DNA of 64,000 bases, from NCBI RefSeq assembly GCF_002953935.1, contig NZ_CP026514.1, positions 2,604,001-2,668,000 on the forward strand, written 5' to 3'. Each line of letters begins with the position of its first letter. The first letter of the stretch is position 1. A program made the position numbers and the translations under genes. This document shows positions 7,250-17,047 of this stretch, one piece after another. The DNA comes from Arthrobacter sp. PGP41 (lineage in GTDB: Bacteria; Actinomycetota; Actinomycetes; Actinomycetales; Micrococcaceae). Below the pieces are notes generated by a model. The model had not been told where the DNA came from. It did not search any database and worked only from the letters and a program-made list of their open reading frames with translations.

Positions 7250-9991
7250 GTGGCTGCAGGAGAAGATACCTCCCATATCCTCAGCGGGTTGACTAACCAG
7301 CTGCCTGATCGTGATCCGGAAGAGACCGCCGAGTGGGTTGAGTCCCTGGATTCATTGATCAAGGAACAGGGCACCGAACGTGCCCAATTCATCATGCGGA
7401 GCCTGCTGCAGCGCGCCGGCGCGCAGAGCGTCGGGGTGCCGATGGTGACCACCACCGATTACGTGAACACCATCCCGGCGGACCAGGAAGCAGAATTCCC
7501 GGGCAACGAGGAGTTCGAGCGCCGCTACCGGGCATACATGCGCTGGAATGCAGCGGTGATGGTCCACCGGGCCCAGCGGGCGAACATCGGAGTGGGCGGA
7601 CACATCTCCACCTACGCCGGAGCCGCCACCCTGTACGAGGTCGGGTTCAACCACTTCTTCCGGGGCAAGGACCACCCCGGCGGCGGGGACCAGGTCTTCT
7701 TCCAGGGCCACGCCTCCCCCGGCATGTACGCCCGCGCCTTTATGGAAGGCCGGCTCTCCGAGGAGGACCTGGACGGGTTCCGGCAGGAGAAGTCCCGCGA
7801 GGGCCACGCCCTGTCCTCCTATCCGCACCCGCGCCTGATGCCGCACTTCTGGGAGTTCCCCACCGTGTCCATGGGCATCGGGCCGATGAATGCGATCTAC
7901 CAGGCCCAGTCCAACCGGTACCTGCACAACCGCGGCCTGAAGGACACCTCGGACCAGCAGGTCTGGGCGTTCCTCGGCGACGGCGAAATGGACGAGCCCG
8001 AGTCCCGCGGCCTGCTCCAGCTCGCCGCGAACGAGAACCTGGACAACCTCAACTTCGTGATCAACTGCAACCTGCAGCGCCTGGACGGGCCGGTACGCGG
8101 CAACGGCAAGATCATGCAGGAACTGGAAGCGTTCTTCCGCGGTGCGGGCTGGAACGTGATCAAGGTCGTCTGGGGCCGCGAGTGGGACGACCTTCTTGCC
8201 CGCGACACCGACGGGTCGCTGGTGAAGATCATGAACGAAACCCCCGACGGCGACTACCAGACCTACAAGGCCGAATCCGGCGGGTTCGTCCGCGAGCACT
8301 TCTTCGGCAAGACTCCGCAGACCAAGGACATGGTCGCGGACCTCACCGATGACCAGATCTGGAACCTGAAGCGCGGCGGCCACGACTACCGCAAAATGTA
8401 CGCCGCCTATAAGGCAGCCACGGAATTCAAGGGCAAGCCCACGGTCATCCTGGCCAAGACCGTCAAGGGCTACGGGCTCGGACCGCACTTCGAGGGCCGC
8501 AACGCGACCCACCAGATGAAGAAACTCACCCTGGATGACCTGAAGAAGTTCCGCGACCACCTGCGGATCCCCATTACGGACGAACAGCTCGAAAAAGACC
8601 TGTACCAGCCTCCGTACTACCACCCCGGCAACGACGCTCCCGAAATCAAATACATGATGGAGCGCCGCGCAGCCCTGGGCGGGTCCGTCCCGGAACGCCG
8701 GTCAAAGCACCAGGCGATCGACCTCCCGGACGAGAAGTCCTACGAGGTCGCCAAGCGGGGTTCGGGCAAGCAGCAGGCCGCCACCACCATGGCCTTTGTG
8801 CGCCTCCTGAAGGACCTGATGCGGGACAAGAACTTCGGCAAGCACATTGCCCCGATCATCCCCGACGAGGCCCGGACCTTCGGCATGGATGCGTTCTTCC
8901 CCACGGCGAAGATCTACAACCCCAAGGGCCAGAACTACCTTTCCGTGGACCGGGACCTCGTCCTGGCCTACAAGGAGTCCCCGGCCGGGCAGCTGATCCA
9001 CCCCGGAATCAACGAAGCCGGCGCCGTGGCAGCGTTCACCGCCGCCGGCACCGCGTACGCCACCCATGGCGTGCCCCTGGTCCCGGTGTACGTGTTCTAC
9101 TCCATGTTCGGTTTCCAGCGCACCGGCGACGCATTCTGGGCGGCAGCCGACCAGATGACCCGCGGCTTCATCATCGGCGCCACGGCAGGACGGACCACGC
9201 TCACCGGCGAAGGCCTCCAGCACGCCGACGGCCACTCCCCCCTGCTCGCATCGACCAACCCGGCCGTGGTCACCTACGACCCCGCCTACGGCTACGAAAT
9301 GGGCCACATCATCCGGGACGGCCTCGAACGCATGTACGGGCCTGAGTCGGAAGACCGGAACCTCATGTACTACCTCACGGTCTACAACGAGCCGATCACC
9401 CAGCCTGCAGAACCCGAAGAGCTGGACGTCGAAGGCGTCATCAAGGGCATCTACCTGCTTGCCCCGGCAAAGATCGACGGTCCCCGGACCCAGATCCTCG
9501 CCTCGGGCGTGTCGGTGCCGTGGGCCATCGAAGCCCAGCGGATCCTGGCCGAAGACTGGTCCGTATCCGCAGACGTCTGGTCCGTCACGTCCTGGAACGA
9601 ACTGCGCCGTGACGGCCTCGCCGCGGAAGAGGAAGCCTTCCTCAACCCCGGCGAACCGGCCCGCGTCCCCTTCGTGACCCGGCAGCTCGAAGGAGCCACC
9701 GGCCCTGTCGTCGCCGTCAGCGACTACATGAAGGCCGTCCCCGACCAGATCCGGCAGTTCGTGCCCAACGAATTTGCCACCCTCGGCGCCGACGGCTTCG
9801 GCTTCTCCGACACCCGCGCCGCCGCCCGCCGCTTCTTCAAGAACGACACGCATTCCATCGTGGTGCGTTCACTGGAGATGCTTGCGCGCCGCGGTGAGGT
9901 GGATTCCCAGGCTCCGATCAAGGCGATTGAGAAGTACAGGCTCCACAACGTCAATGCCGGGACCACCGGCAACGCCGGCGGCGAGGCTTAG
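7250..9991 (+). CDS. aceE: Pyruvate dehydrogenase E1 component, homodimeric type
   Basis: Thiamine-diphosphate enzyme (913 residues) that decarboxylates pyruvate and passes acetyl to the E2 lipoyl domain. Visible are [20 protein letters not shown], the ThDP/Mg motif GDGEMDEPE...[15 protein letters not shown], and the C-terminal pyrimidine-domain sequence typical of AceE. I chose GTG 7250, with AGAGAGG 6 bases before it; the TTG at 7244 directly abuts that site. E2 and E3 genes are not in the window. Its product acetyl-CoA feeds the fatty-acid genes that follow, a linkage also seen in Mycobacterium (aceE-Rv2242-fabD). Confidence 0.97.
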   Translation: MAAGEDTSHILSGLTNQLPDRDPEETAEWVESLDSLIKEQGTERAQFIMRSLLQRAGAQSVGVPMVTTTDYVNTIPADQEAEFPGNEEFERRYRAYMRWNAAVMVHRAQRANIGVGGHISTYAGAATLYEVGFNHFFRGKDHPGGGDQVFFQGHASPGMYARAFMEGRLSEEDLDGFRQEKSREGHALSSYPHPRLMPHFWEFPTVSMGIGPMNAIYQAQSNRYLHNRGLKDTSDQQVWAFLGDGEMDEPESRGLLQLAANENLDNLNFVINCNLQRLDGPVRGNGKIMQELEAFFRGAGWNVIKVVWGREWDDLLARDTDGSLVKIMNETPDGDYQTYKAESGGFVREHFFGKTPQTKDMVADLTDDQIWNLKRGGHDYRKMYAAYKAATEFKGKPTVILAKTVKGYGLGPHFEGRNATHQMKKLTLDDLKKFRDHLRIPITDEQLEKDLYQPPYYHPGNDAPEIKYMMERRAALGGSVPERRSKHQAIDLPDEKSYEVAKRGSGKQQAATTMAFVRLLKDLMRDKNFGKHIAPIIPDEARTFGMDAFFPTAKIYNPKGQNYLSVDRDLVLAYKESPAGQLIHPGINEAGAVAAFTAAGTAYATHGVPLVPVYVFYSMFGFQRTGDAFWAAADQMTRGFIIGATAGRTTLTGEGLQHADGHSPLLASTNPAVVTYDPAYGYEMGHIIRDGLERMYGPESEDRNLMYYLTVYNEPITQPAEPEELDVEGVIKGIYLLAPAKIDGPRTQILASGVSVPWAIEAQRILAEDWSVSADVWSVTSWNELRRDGLAAEEEAFLNPGEPARVPFVTRQLEGATGPVVAVSDYMKAVPDQIRQFVPNEFATLGADGFGFSDTRAAARRFFKNDTHSIVVRSLEMLARRGEVDSQAPIKAIEKYRLHNVNAGTTGNAGGEA

Positions 9992-10009
9992 CACTCCCCC
10001 CAGCAAGAC

Positions 10010-10049
10010 ACGACGGCGGCTCCCTCCGAAAGGCGGGGGCCGCCGTCGT
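10010..10049 (+). terminator. Terminator after aceE
   Basis: An 11-bp perfect stem ACGACGGCGGC/GCCGCCGTCGT (10010-10020 and 10039-10049) has an 18-base loop. The following sequence CCGTTTG is only weakly T-rich. Confidence 0.65.
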
Positions 10050-10152
10050 CCGTTTGGGCAGGTTGGACAGGAGTGTCCTGTGACGCAGGCCAAGGCGGAT
10101 TGTAGCCTTTGCACAAATGGAGGTTGCGGGGCGCGGCCCGTATGCTCAAAGA

Positions 10153-11397
10153 ATGCCAGCACCTGCCACCCCGTCCGCCAAGCGCAAACCGTCCACGCCC
10201 AAGGTCACGCCGGAGAAGTCCGAGACCCTGAAGAAGCTGCGGGCAAACGTGGGCCAGCTTTCCACCACCACCATGCGCGAGCTGGAAAAGTCGCTGCCTT
10301 GGTACAGCCGGCTCAGCTCGGACGAACGCTCGGCACTGGGCATGGTGGCCCAGAACGGCATCGCCGCTTTTGTCACCTGGTATGAGCGGCCAAGCTCGCC
10401 GTCGTGGATCCTTACGGACGTCTTTGGAACCGCGCCCACCGAACTGACCCGGTCCATCAGCCTGCAGAAAGCGCTGCAGCTGATCCGGATCGTCGTCGAA
10501 GTGGTGGAGGACCAGGTTCCCGTGATTGCGCCGGAAGCCGACCAGCCGTCATTGCGGGAAGCAGTGTTGAGGTACTCGCGGGAAGTCGCTTTCGCTGCGG
10601 CCGACGTCTATGCCCGCGCCGCCGAATCCCGCGGTTCCTGGGACACCCGGCTCGAAGCCCTGATCGTGGACGCCATCCTGCGCGGCGAGAACACGGACGC
10701 CCTGCGCTCCAGGATCGCGGCACTGGGCTGGAAGGCGCAGGAACGCTTCACCGTTATGGTGGGCAATTCTCCCTCCGAGCCCAGCGCCAGCTACGTCAGC
10801 GAGCTGCGCCGGATGGCCGGCCGGTATGCGGAGGACGCCCTCGTGGGCATCCAGGGTGACCGGCTCATCCTTATCCTGGGCGGCGTCCAGGACAGGGAAA
10901 CCGCGTATGTGAAGCTCAGCGAGATGTTTGCGCCCGGACCGGTGGTGTACGGCCCTGAGGCCGGTTCCCTGCTGGAAGCCAGCGGATCGGCGCAGTCGGC
11001 TTTCGCCGGGCTGACCGCGGCCAGGGCATGGCCCGCCGCCCCGCGCCCGGTGGCTGCCGACGACCTGCTCCCGGAACGGGTCATCTCCGGGGACGACGCC
11101 GCGCGCCGTTCCCTGGTCAAGAACATCTACCGCCCGTTACTGGCGGCGTCCAACGGCCTCGTGGAGACCCTGGGCACCTACCTGGAACTGGGCCATTCGC
11201 TGGAAGCAACAGCGCGGGAACTCTTCGTCCATGCCAACACCGTCCGGTACCGGCTCAAGCGTGTCTGTGACGTCACGGGCTGGGATCCGCTCCTGCCTCG
11301 GGAAGCCTTTGTCCTGCAGGCTGCCTTGGTGGTGGGGCGTCTTTCCGCGCCGCCGAAAGCTGCCGCGGAGCGCCTGCCGTCCCGGAATCAGCCCTAA
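10153..11397 (+). CDS. fasR: PucR/CdaR-family regulator of fatty-acid synthesis (FasR-like)
   Basis: 414-residue regulator. The basic N-terminus is followed by a GGDEF-like CdaR middle domain (about residues 170-290) and a C-terminal PucR helix-turn-helix (about 330-390: LEATARELFVHANTVRYRLKRV). In Streptomyces the gene at this place, FasR, activates fabD-fabH-acpP-fabF; the Mycobacterium counterpart is Rv2242. I assign the same role by family and position. I chose ATG 10153; TATGCT ends 6 bases before it, so the mRNA may be leaderless, and no good ribosome site is seen. Confidence 0.88.
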   Translation: MPAPATPSAKRKPSTPKVTPEKSETLKKLRANVGQLSTTTMRELEKSLPWYSRLSSDERSALGMVAQNGIAAFVTWYERPSSPSWILTDVFGTAPTELTRSISLQKALQLIRIVVEVVEDQVPVIAPEADQPSLREAVLRYSREVAFAAADVYARAAESRGSWDTRLEALIVDAILRGENTDALRSRIAALGWKAQERFTVMVGNSPSEPSASYVSELRRMAGRYAEDALVGIQGDRLILILGGVQDRETAYVKLSEMFAPGPVVYGPEAGSLLEASGSAQSAFAGLTAARAWPAAPRPVAADDLLPERVISGDDAARRSLVKNIYRPLLAASNGLVETLGTYLELGHSLEATARELFVHANTVRYRLKRVCDVTGWDPLLPREAFVLQAALVVGRLSAPPKAAAERLPSRNQP

Positions 11398-11400
11398 GGC

Positions 11401-11419
11401 GTTGTAGACTTCCTACAAC
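11401..11419. promoter_or_regulatory. Inverted repeat upstream of fabD, candidate FasR operator
   Basis: A perfect 7-bp inverted repeat GTTGTAG-N5-CTACAAC starts 3 bases after the fasR stop and ends 66 bases before fabD. The place and symmetry fit an operator for the adjacent regulator. The short loop and lack of a T run argue against a terminator. Confidence 0.55.
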
Positions 11420-11485
11420 CTGACCCCGTGAGCTTGGTGCGGACAAACACCGCTGGATCACACAGTAATTTGGAAAGCTGGATAC

Positions 11486-12415
11486 GTGCTTGCAATAGTC
11501 TGCCCTGGACAGGGCTCACAGACCCCGGGTTTTCTGGCCCCTTGGCTGGAACTGCCCTCGGTGGCAGGCCAACTGGCCTCCTTGAGCGAGATCGCAGGCA
11601 TTGACCTGATCGCCCACGGGACCACCTCGGATGAGGACACCATCAAGGACACTGCGGTCGCGCAGCCCCTGATTGTCGCGGCCGGCCTTGTTGCCGCCGG
11701 TTCACTGTTCGATGTTGACCTCAGTTCCCTTCCGGTAATCCTCGCAGGCCACTCCGTGGGTGAAATCACGGCGTCCGCCCTTGCCGGAGTGCTCACGGAG
11801 CAGGAAGCCATGACGTTCGTGCGCGAACGTGCCAACAGCATGGCAGCGGCCGCATCCGTCACTCCCACGGGCATGAGCGCCGTTGTGGGCGGCGACCCCG
11901 CCGAGGTCCTTGCGGCCATTACGGCCACAGGCGCCACCCCCGCCAACGTCAACGGGGCGGGCCAGACCGTTGCAGCCGGCACCTTTGACCAGCTGAAGGC
12001 CCTAGCCGAGAACCCGCCCGCGAAGGCCCGGGTCATTCCCCTGAAAGTGGCAGGCGCGTTCCACACCAGCCACATGGCCCCCGCTGTCAGCGCCCTCAAG
12101 GCGCTGCAGCCGCAGCTGAAGCCGCAGGCACCGAAGGTGCCGCTGCTGTCCAACTACGACGGCGGCCAAGTTACTGAGGGCGGCGCCGCCGTCGACAGCC
12201 TTATTGCCCAGGTGTCACGTCCCGTCCGCTGGGACCGCTGCATGGAGGCGATGGTTGCCCGGGGCGTCACCGGCGTCATCGAGCTTGCCCCCGCCGGCAC
12301 CCTGGCCGGCCTCGCCAAGCGGGGCATGCCCGGCGTCAAGACCGTGGCCGTCAAGACCCCCGACGACCTTTCCGCCGCCCTGGCGCTCTTCGCAGAACTG
12401 GAGGGAGACGCATGA
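11486..12415 (+). CDS. fabD: Malonyl-CoA:ACP S-malonyltransferase
   Basis: Loads malonyl groups onto acyl carrier protein for FAS II. The 309-residue protein has the oxyanion motif PGQGSQTPG at the N-terminus, nucleophile elbow GHSVGEI (about residue 91), catalytic His in AGAFHTSHM (about 190), and NVNGAGQTV. It starts with GTG 11486, with GGAAAG upstream. It overlaps fabH by 4 bases (ATGA), so the two are translationally coupled. Confidence 0.95.
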   Translation: MLAIVCPGQGSQTPGFLAPWLELPSVAGQLASLSEIAGIDLIAHGTTSDEDTIKDTAVAQPLIVAAGLVAAGSLFDVDLSSLPVILAGHSVGEITASALAGVLTEQEAMTFVRERANSMAAAASVTPTGMSAVVGGDPAEVLAAITATGATPANVNGAGQTVAAGTFDQLKALAENPPAKARVIPLKVAGAFHTSHMAPAVSALKALQPQLKPQAPKVPLLSNYDGGQVTEGGAAVDSLIAQVSRPVRWDRCMEAMVARGVTGVIELAPAGTLAGLAKRGMPGVKTVAVKTPDDLSAALALFAELEGDA

Positions 12416-13473
12416 GCGTTCCCACGCTGAAGCAGGCTCCCATCCAGGAGCACACCCGCATCCTTGGACTGGGTGCCTACCGTCCCGACGTCATCGTCAC
12501 CAACGAGGACGTCTGCCAGTGGATCGATTCCTCCGATGAGTGGATCCGCCAGCGGACCGGCATCGTGACCCGCCACCGTGCCCCCGCGGACGTCAGTGTC
12601 ATCGACATGGCCGAGGGTGCCGCACGCGAGGCCATGGAAAAGGCCGGCATCGAACCGTCCCAGCTCGGTGCCGTCATCGTTTCCACGGTGACCCACCCGT
12701 ATGCCACCCCCTCCGCCGCGGCCAGCCTGGCTGACCGCCTCGGGGCAACCCCGGCTCCCGCCTTCGACATTTCAGCCGCCTGTGCGGGCTACTGCTACGG
12801 CATCGCCCAGGGTGACGCCCTGGTCCGCGCCGGGGCCGCCAAGTATGTCCTGGTGGTGGGCGCCGAAAAGCTGTCCGACGTCATCGACAACAGGGAACGC
12901 ACCATCTCCTTCCTGCTCGGGGACGGAGCGGGCGCCGTTGTCATCGGTCCGTCCGACACCCCCGGAATCGCCCCCTCTGTGTGGGGATCGGACGGCAGCA
13001 AATGGGATGCGATCGGCATGACCCGCTCCATCCTGGATGTCCGCGACCTCGGCATGGCCGCCCGGCAGTCTGATTCCACAGGCGACCTCGCCCTCCTGGA
13101 AGAGGCACAGGAGCTGTACCCCACGCTTCGCCAGGACGGGCAGACCGTCTTCCGCTGGGCCGTCTGGGAGATGGCCAAGGTTGCCCAGCAGGCCCTCGAT
13201 GCCGCGGGCATCCAGGCGGAGGACCTGGTGGCCTTCATCCCCCACCAGGCGAACATGCGCATCATCGACGAGATGGTGAAGAAGCTGAAGCTGCCGGAGG
13301 GCGTTACAGTGGCACGGGACATCGCTGACGCAGGCAACACCTCGGCAGCATCCATCCCGCTCGCCACGCACCGCCTGCTGCAGGAAAACCCGGAGCTCAG
13401 CGGCGGACTGGCCCTTCAGATCGGTTTCGGCGCGGGGCTGGTCTTCGGCGCCCAGGTAGTTGTCCTTCCCTAG
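12412..13473 (+). CDS. fabH: 3-oxoacyl-ACP synthase III (KAS III)
   Basis: Starts fatty-acid synthesis by condensing acyl-CoA with malonyl-ACP. The 353-residue protein has catalytic Cys in ISAACAGYCYG (about residue 122), His in FIPHQANMRI (about 279) and Asn in AGNTSAASIP (about 309), the complete Cys-His-Asn triad. The RTGI motif near residue 48 is also typical. In relatives with branched-chain membranes KAS III prefers branched acyl-CoA primers; that is family knowledge, not visible here. acpP follows after 80 bases. Confidence 0.96.
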   Translation: MSVPTLKQAPIQEHTRILGLGAYRPDVIVTNEDVCQWIDSSDEWIRQRTGIVTRHRAPADVSVIDMAEGAAREAMEKAGIEPSQLGAVIVSTVTHPYATPSAAASLADRLGATPAPAFDISAACAGYCYGIAQGDALVRAGAAKYVLVVGAEKLSDVIDNRERTISFLLGDGAGAVVIGPSDTPGIAPSVWGSDGSKWDAIGMTRSILDVRDLGMAARQSDSTGDLALLEEAQELYPTLRQDGQTVFRWAVWEMAKVAQQALDAAGIQAEDLVAFIPHQANMRIIDEMVKKLKLPEGVTVARDIADAGNTSAASIPLATHRLLQENPELSGGLALQIGFGAGLVFGAQVVVLP

Positions 13474-13553
13474 GAACGCCCCCAACGGGCCGCATCCGCG
13501 GCCTGGACCATTTCCGGCAGCACCTGCCGGCAATACAAGAAAAGGAGCCATCA

Positions 13554-13799
13554 ATGGCTAGCAACGAAGAGATCCTGGCCGGCTTGGCTGAAATCGTGAA
13601 CGAGGAAACCGGCCTGGCCCCCGAGGCCGTGGAGCTGGACAAGTCCTTCACCGAGGACCTTGACATCGACTCCATCTCCATGATGACCATCGTGGTCAAC
13701 GCCGAGGAAAAGTTTGGCGTCCGCATTCCCGACGAAGAGGTCAAGAACCTCAAGACCGTCGGCGACGCCGTCAGCTTCATCGCCGGAGCGCAGGCCTAG
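13554..13799 (+). CDS. acpP: Acyl carrier protein
   Basis: 81-residue acidic carrier for growing acyl chains. The phosphopantetheine attachment Ser lies in EDLDIDSISMM (Ser42), where most ACPs have DSLxxV; here Ile follows the Ser. Start ATG 13554 has AAAAGGAG 8 bases upstream. A strong terminator-like hairpin follows before fabF. Confidence 0.97.
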   Translation: MASNEEILAGLAEIVNEETGLAPEAVELDKSFTEDLDIDSISMMTIVVNAEEKFGVRIPDEEVKNLKTVGDAVSFIAGAQA

Positions 13800-13827
13800 C
13801 CAAGGCTTCCGCCGTTACGGCATGGCA

Positions 13828-13872
13828 GGGCTGCCGGTCCGGATGACCGGACCGGCAGCCCGCCGCATTTTT
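13828..13872 (+). terminator. Strong terminator-like hairpin between acpP and fabF
   Basis: A perfect 15-bp stem (13828-13842 with 13847-13861) has an ATGA loop, and a run of five Ts follows at 13868-13872. It sits 28 bases after acpP and 90 before fabF, inside the fatty-acid operon. Confidence 0.85.
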
Positions 13873-13961
13873 CCGGCACCTTCCGCCCGTAGGCACGGTG
13901 CCGATCATCAAAACGCGGGACCTCCGGAAGACGGATTCCCCACCGACGAAAGAGTGATCCC

Positions 13962-15197
13962 ATGACACGCAAAGTAGTCATTACCGGTCTGGGTGCCACC
14001 ACGCCCATTGGCGGCGATGTACCCACGATGTGGAACAACGCGCTCAAGGGGGTCTCCGGTGCCCGCACCCTGGAGGACGACTGGGTGGCCAAGTACGAGC
14101 TGCCCGTCCACTTCGCTGCGCGCTGCAGCACCCCAGCCCTGGACGTGCTCAGCCGCGTAGAAGCCAAGCGCATGGACCCCTCCACCCAGTTCGGCGTTAT
14201 TGCTGCCCGTGAAGCCTGGGCCGATTCCGGCATCACCGAGTTCGACAAGGACCGCCTCGCGGTTGCCTTCGCCACCGGCATCGGCGGTGTCTGGACACTG
14301 CTGGACGCATGGGACACGCTCAAGGAGAAGGGCCCCCGCCGTGTCCTGCCCATGACCGTTCCCATGCTGATGCCCAACGGTGTCGCCGCTGCGGTCAGCC
14401 TGGACCTCGGTGCCCGCGCCGGCGCCCACACCCCTGTGTCGGCCTGCGCCTCGGGTACTGAAGCGCTGCACCTGGGCCTGGATTTGATCCGCTCGGGCAA
14501 GGCAGACGTGGTCATGTGCGGCGGTGCCGAGGCTGCCATCCACCCCATGCCCCTGGCGGCATTTGCATCCATGCAGGCACTTTCCCGCCGGAACGACGAT
14601 CCCCAGGGGGCTTCCCGCCCCTACGACACCGCACGTGACGGGTTTGTCATGGGCGAGGGTGCCGGCGCGCTGGTCCTTGAAGCAGAGGAACACGCGCTGG
14701 CGCGCGGTGCGCGTATCTACGGCGAACTGGCCGGAACGTCGGTCACTGCCGACGCGTACCACATCACCGCTCCCGACCCCCAGGGCCTGGGCGCAACGCG
14801 TGCGCTGAAGGCCGCCATGTTCGACGGCAGGATCCAGCCCGAGGATGTAGTGCACGTCAACGCGCACGCCACGTCGACGCCGGTGGGCGACAAGCCTGAA
14901 TACACCGCCCTCCGCTCCGCCCTGGGAAACCACGTGGACAACGTGGCCGTCTCCGCGACGAAGTCGCAGATGGGGCACCTCCTGGGCGCCTCCGGTGCTG
15001 TCGAGGCCGTACTCACGGTACTCGCTGTTTACGACCGCAAGGCACCGGTCACCATCAACCTGGAAAACCAGGACCCGGAAATCCCGCTCGACGTCGTCAC
15101 GTCCGCCCGGGACCTGCCCGCCGGCAGCATCGTTGCGCTGAGCAACTCGTTCGGCTTTGGCGGCCACAATGCCGTGATTGCGGTCCGCAGCGTCTAA
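13962..15197 (+). CDS. fabF: 3-oxoacyl-ACP synthase II (KAS II)
   Basis: Elongates acyl-ACP by condensation with malonyl-ACP. The 411-residue thiolase-fold protein has catalytic Cys in VSACASGTEAL (about residue 167), His in VNAHATSTPVGD (about 302) and His in KSQMGHLLGASGAVEA (about 338). Start ATG 13962; AGAGTGAT lies just upstream. It is the last gene of the fab cluster, followed by a bidirectional terminator. Confidence 0.96.
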   Translation: MTRKVVITGLGATTPIGGDVPTMWNNALKGVSGARTLEDDWVAKYELPVHFAARCSTPALDVLSRVEAKRMDPSTQFGVIAAREAWADSGITEFDKDRLAVAFATGIGGVWTLLDAWDTLKEKGPRRVLPMTVPMLMPNGVAAAVSLDLGARAGAHTPVSACASGTEALHLGLDLIRSGKADVVMCGGAEAAIHPMPLAAFASMQALSRRNDDPQGASRPYDTARDGFVMGEGAGALVLEAEEHALARGARIYGELAGTSVTADAYHITAPDPQGLGATRALKAAMFDGRIQPEDVVHVNAHATSTPVGDKPEYTALRSALGNHVDNVAVSATKSQMGHLLGASGAVEAVLTVLAVYDRKAPVTINLENQDPEIPLDVVTSARDLPAGSIVALSNSFGFGGHNAVIAVRSV

Positions 15198-15222
15198 CGC
15201 GCAGCATGTGATCCGTTTACGA

Positions 15223-15257
15223 GAGGAGGCCCCGCCGGTTGGCGGGGCCTCCTCTTT
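15223..15257. terminator. Bidirectional terminator between fabF and the DUF3145 gene
   Basis: A perfect 14-bp stem (15223-15236 with 15241-15254) with a GGTT loop is followed by TTT on the plus strand. It lies between convergent genes. Confidence 0.88.
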
Positions 15258-15286
15258 GCTATGGAAAAACGTCAGCTCGACGGCGG

Positions 15287-15790
15287 TCAGCCCACCTGGT
15301 GGAGCCAGCGCACGGGGGCGCCTTCAGCAGCGTGCCGGAACGGTTCGAGTTCTTCGTCCCAGGCTTCGCCCAGGGCGAGGGAGAGTTCGTGGTAGACGGC
15401 GGCGGGGTCACCGGCGCCCGACTCGTAGGCGTAGCGGATCCTGTCCTCGGACACCATGATGTTGCCGTGGACGTCGGTGACGGCGTGGAAGATGCCAAGC
15501 TCAGGGGTGTGCGACCACCGCCCGCCGTCAACGCCCTGGCTTGGCTCCTCCGTGACCTCATACCGAAGGTGTGCCCACCCGCGCAGGGAAGACGCAAGCT
15601 TGGATCCTGTCCCGGGGGCGCCGGTCCAGGACAGCTCGGCCCGGAACATTCCGGGCGCGGCAGGCTGAGGGGTCCACTCAAGATCCGTCCGCTTGTCCAC
15701 GACGGATCCGATGGCCCACTCAACATGAGGGCACAGGGCCGTAGGGGCCGAGTGAACGAACAGCACACCGCGGGTCATTGCAACAGACAT
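15287..15790 (-). CDS. DUF3145 family protein
   Basis: 167-residue soluble protein of unknown function, seen in Actinobacteria. Conserved-looking parts are TRGVLFVHSAPTALCPHVEWA at the N-terminus, WTPQPAAPGMFRAELSW, and the C-terminal ALGEAWDEELEPFRHAAEG. No signal peptide or membrane segment. I chose ATG 15790 because GGAGG lies about 5 bases upstream; an ATG 4 codons earlier overlaps that site. It stands alone. Confidence 0.85.
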   Translation of the reverse strand: MSVAMTRGVLFVHSAPTALCPHVEWAIGSVVDKRTDLEWTPQPAAPGMFRAELSWTGAPGTGSKLASSLRGWAHLRYEVTEEPSQGVDGGRWSHTPELGIFHAVTDVHGNIMVSEDRIRYAYESGAGDPAAVYHELSLALGEAWDEELEPFRHAAEGAPVRWLHQVG

Positions 15791-16031
15791 TCCATCCTCC
15801 ATAGCTCTAGGTACGTCTTCCCCAACGACCTCTGCCTGGATGGAACTGCTGGTGCCTGCACTGCGGCGGCGTTCCTGCCTGCCTATTCAGATGTATCAGA
15901 TAAAGCTGTGTCCGGACTTGCTGTGACGCGAAAAGCCGCAAGCTTCACGCAGGACTTGAAAGTTACCGGACGTGACTCTCATTGTGCCGTACCCCACGAA
16001 ATTACGCCAGTGCGATTCATGGCGATGAGGC
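15791..16031. other. Intergenic region, DUF3145 / xerC
   Basis: 241 bases without a gene. It should hold the DUF3145 promoter and the end of the xerC transcript. I see no strong hairpin or clear promoter boxes. Confidence 0.4.
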
Positions 16032-16958
16032 TTATGCCCTCGGATGGGCCTTCTGGTAGCTCTGCCGGAGCCGGTCCACCGAAACATGGGTATAGATCTG
16101 GGTAGTGGCCAGGCTGCTGTGGCCAAGGATTTCCTGCACGGCGCGGAGATCGGCCCCTCCGTCCAGCAGATGCGTGGCCGCCGAGTGCCGCAGGGCATGC
16201 GGCCCCGAGGCCGAGGTATCGCCAAGCCCTGCGAAGAGGTCGTGGACCATGGCGCGGACCTGGCGCTGGTCCACCCGGCCGCCGCGGGTGCCCAGGAAGA
16301 GCGCCGGCCCGCTGCTGCCCTTGGCGAGCAGGGGCCTGCCGCGCCGCAGCCAGTCGTCCACGGCAAGGGCAGCGGGAACACCGTAGGGAACAGTGCGTTC
16401 CTTGTTGCCCTTGCCGATGACGCGCAGCGTGCGGCGGTCGGGGTCCAAATCATCGATGTCCAGCCCCGCCAGTTCGCCCACACGGACACCGGTGGCGTAG
16501 AGCAGTTCCACGATGGCCCGGTTCCGCAGGGCAAGCGGCGCGCCCTCGGCGGCCGCGTCGTCCAAGGTGGCCAGCAGCCGGGTTACCTGTGCAGCCTGCA
16601 GGACGCCGGGCAAAGCCTGCTCCCGTTTGGGGGCCTTGAGGCGCAGGGCGGGATCCGCAACGATGAGTTCCTCCGCCAGGGCCCATGCCGTGAAGACCCT
16701 TACGGAGGCGGACCGACGGGCGAGGGTTGCCCGGGCTGCCCCGGCCTGGCTCTGGTCCCCCAGCCAGCGCCGGAGCGTTCCAAGATCCAGGTCCCCAAGG
16801 CGGAGGGCGCCTTCGGCCGTGGCATGGGTCAGGAGGCTCCGGACGTCACCCAGGTACCCTCGGAGCGTGTGTGGAGAAACGGCGCGCTCGGCGGACAGGT
16901 ACCGCGCGAAGGCCTCAAGCGCCCCGTGAAGCTCCGCGGGCAGTTCCTCATTTTCCAC
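16032..16958 (-). CDS. xerC: Tyrosine recombinase XerC
   Basis: Site-specific recombinase that resolves chromosome dimers at dif with XerD. The 308-residue protein has an N-terminal SAM-like core-binding domain (about residues 8-95) and a catalytic domain with Arg in YATGVRVGELAGL, Lys in GKGNKER, HALRHSAATHLLDGG, LGHSSLATTQ and the nucleophile Tyr in IYTHV. All key residues are present. The gene order xerC-dprA-comM-yraN is the standard chromosomal one, so this is housekeeping and not an integrase of a mobile element. Confidence 0.94.
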   Translation of the reverse strand: MENEELPAELHGALEAFARYLSAERAVSPHTLRGYLGDVRSLLTHATAEGALRLGDLDLGTLRRWLGDQSQAGAARATLARRSASVRVFTAWALAEELIVADPALRLKAPKREQALPGVLQAAQVTRLLATLDDAAAEGAPLALRNRAIVELLYATGVRVGELAGLDIDDLDPDRRTLRVIGKGNKERTVPYGVPAALAVDDWLRRGRPLLAKGSSGPALFLGTRGGRVDQRQVRAMVHDLFAGLGDTSASGPHALRHSAATHLLDGGADLRAVQEILGHSSLATTQIYTHVSVDRLRQSYQKAHPRA

Positions 16959-17047
16959 CCCCCTACTGTCTCAGCTCCGGTCCCGAAAGCAGCGGTGACA
17001 CGCACCCTGCATCCCGGGCCGCGCGCCGGCAGTGGCGGTCTGGCGCA

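Noticed and set aside
7352..9853. Two long minus-strand open frames
   Set aside because: Both are antisense to aceE and rich in Gly/Val/His in the manner of shadow frames.
16032..16958. Tyrosine recombinase as a sign of an integrated element
   Set aside because: The gene is in the conserved xerC-dprA-comM context, and no att repeats or phage genes are near; the close tRNA-Val is 11 kb away.
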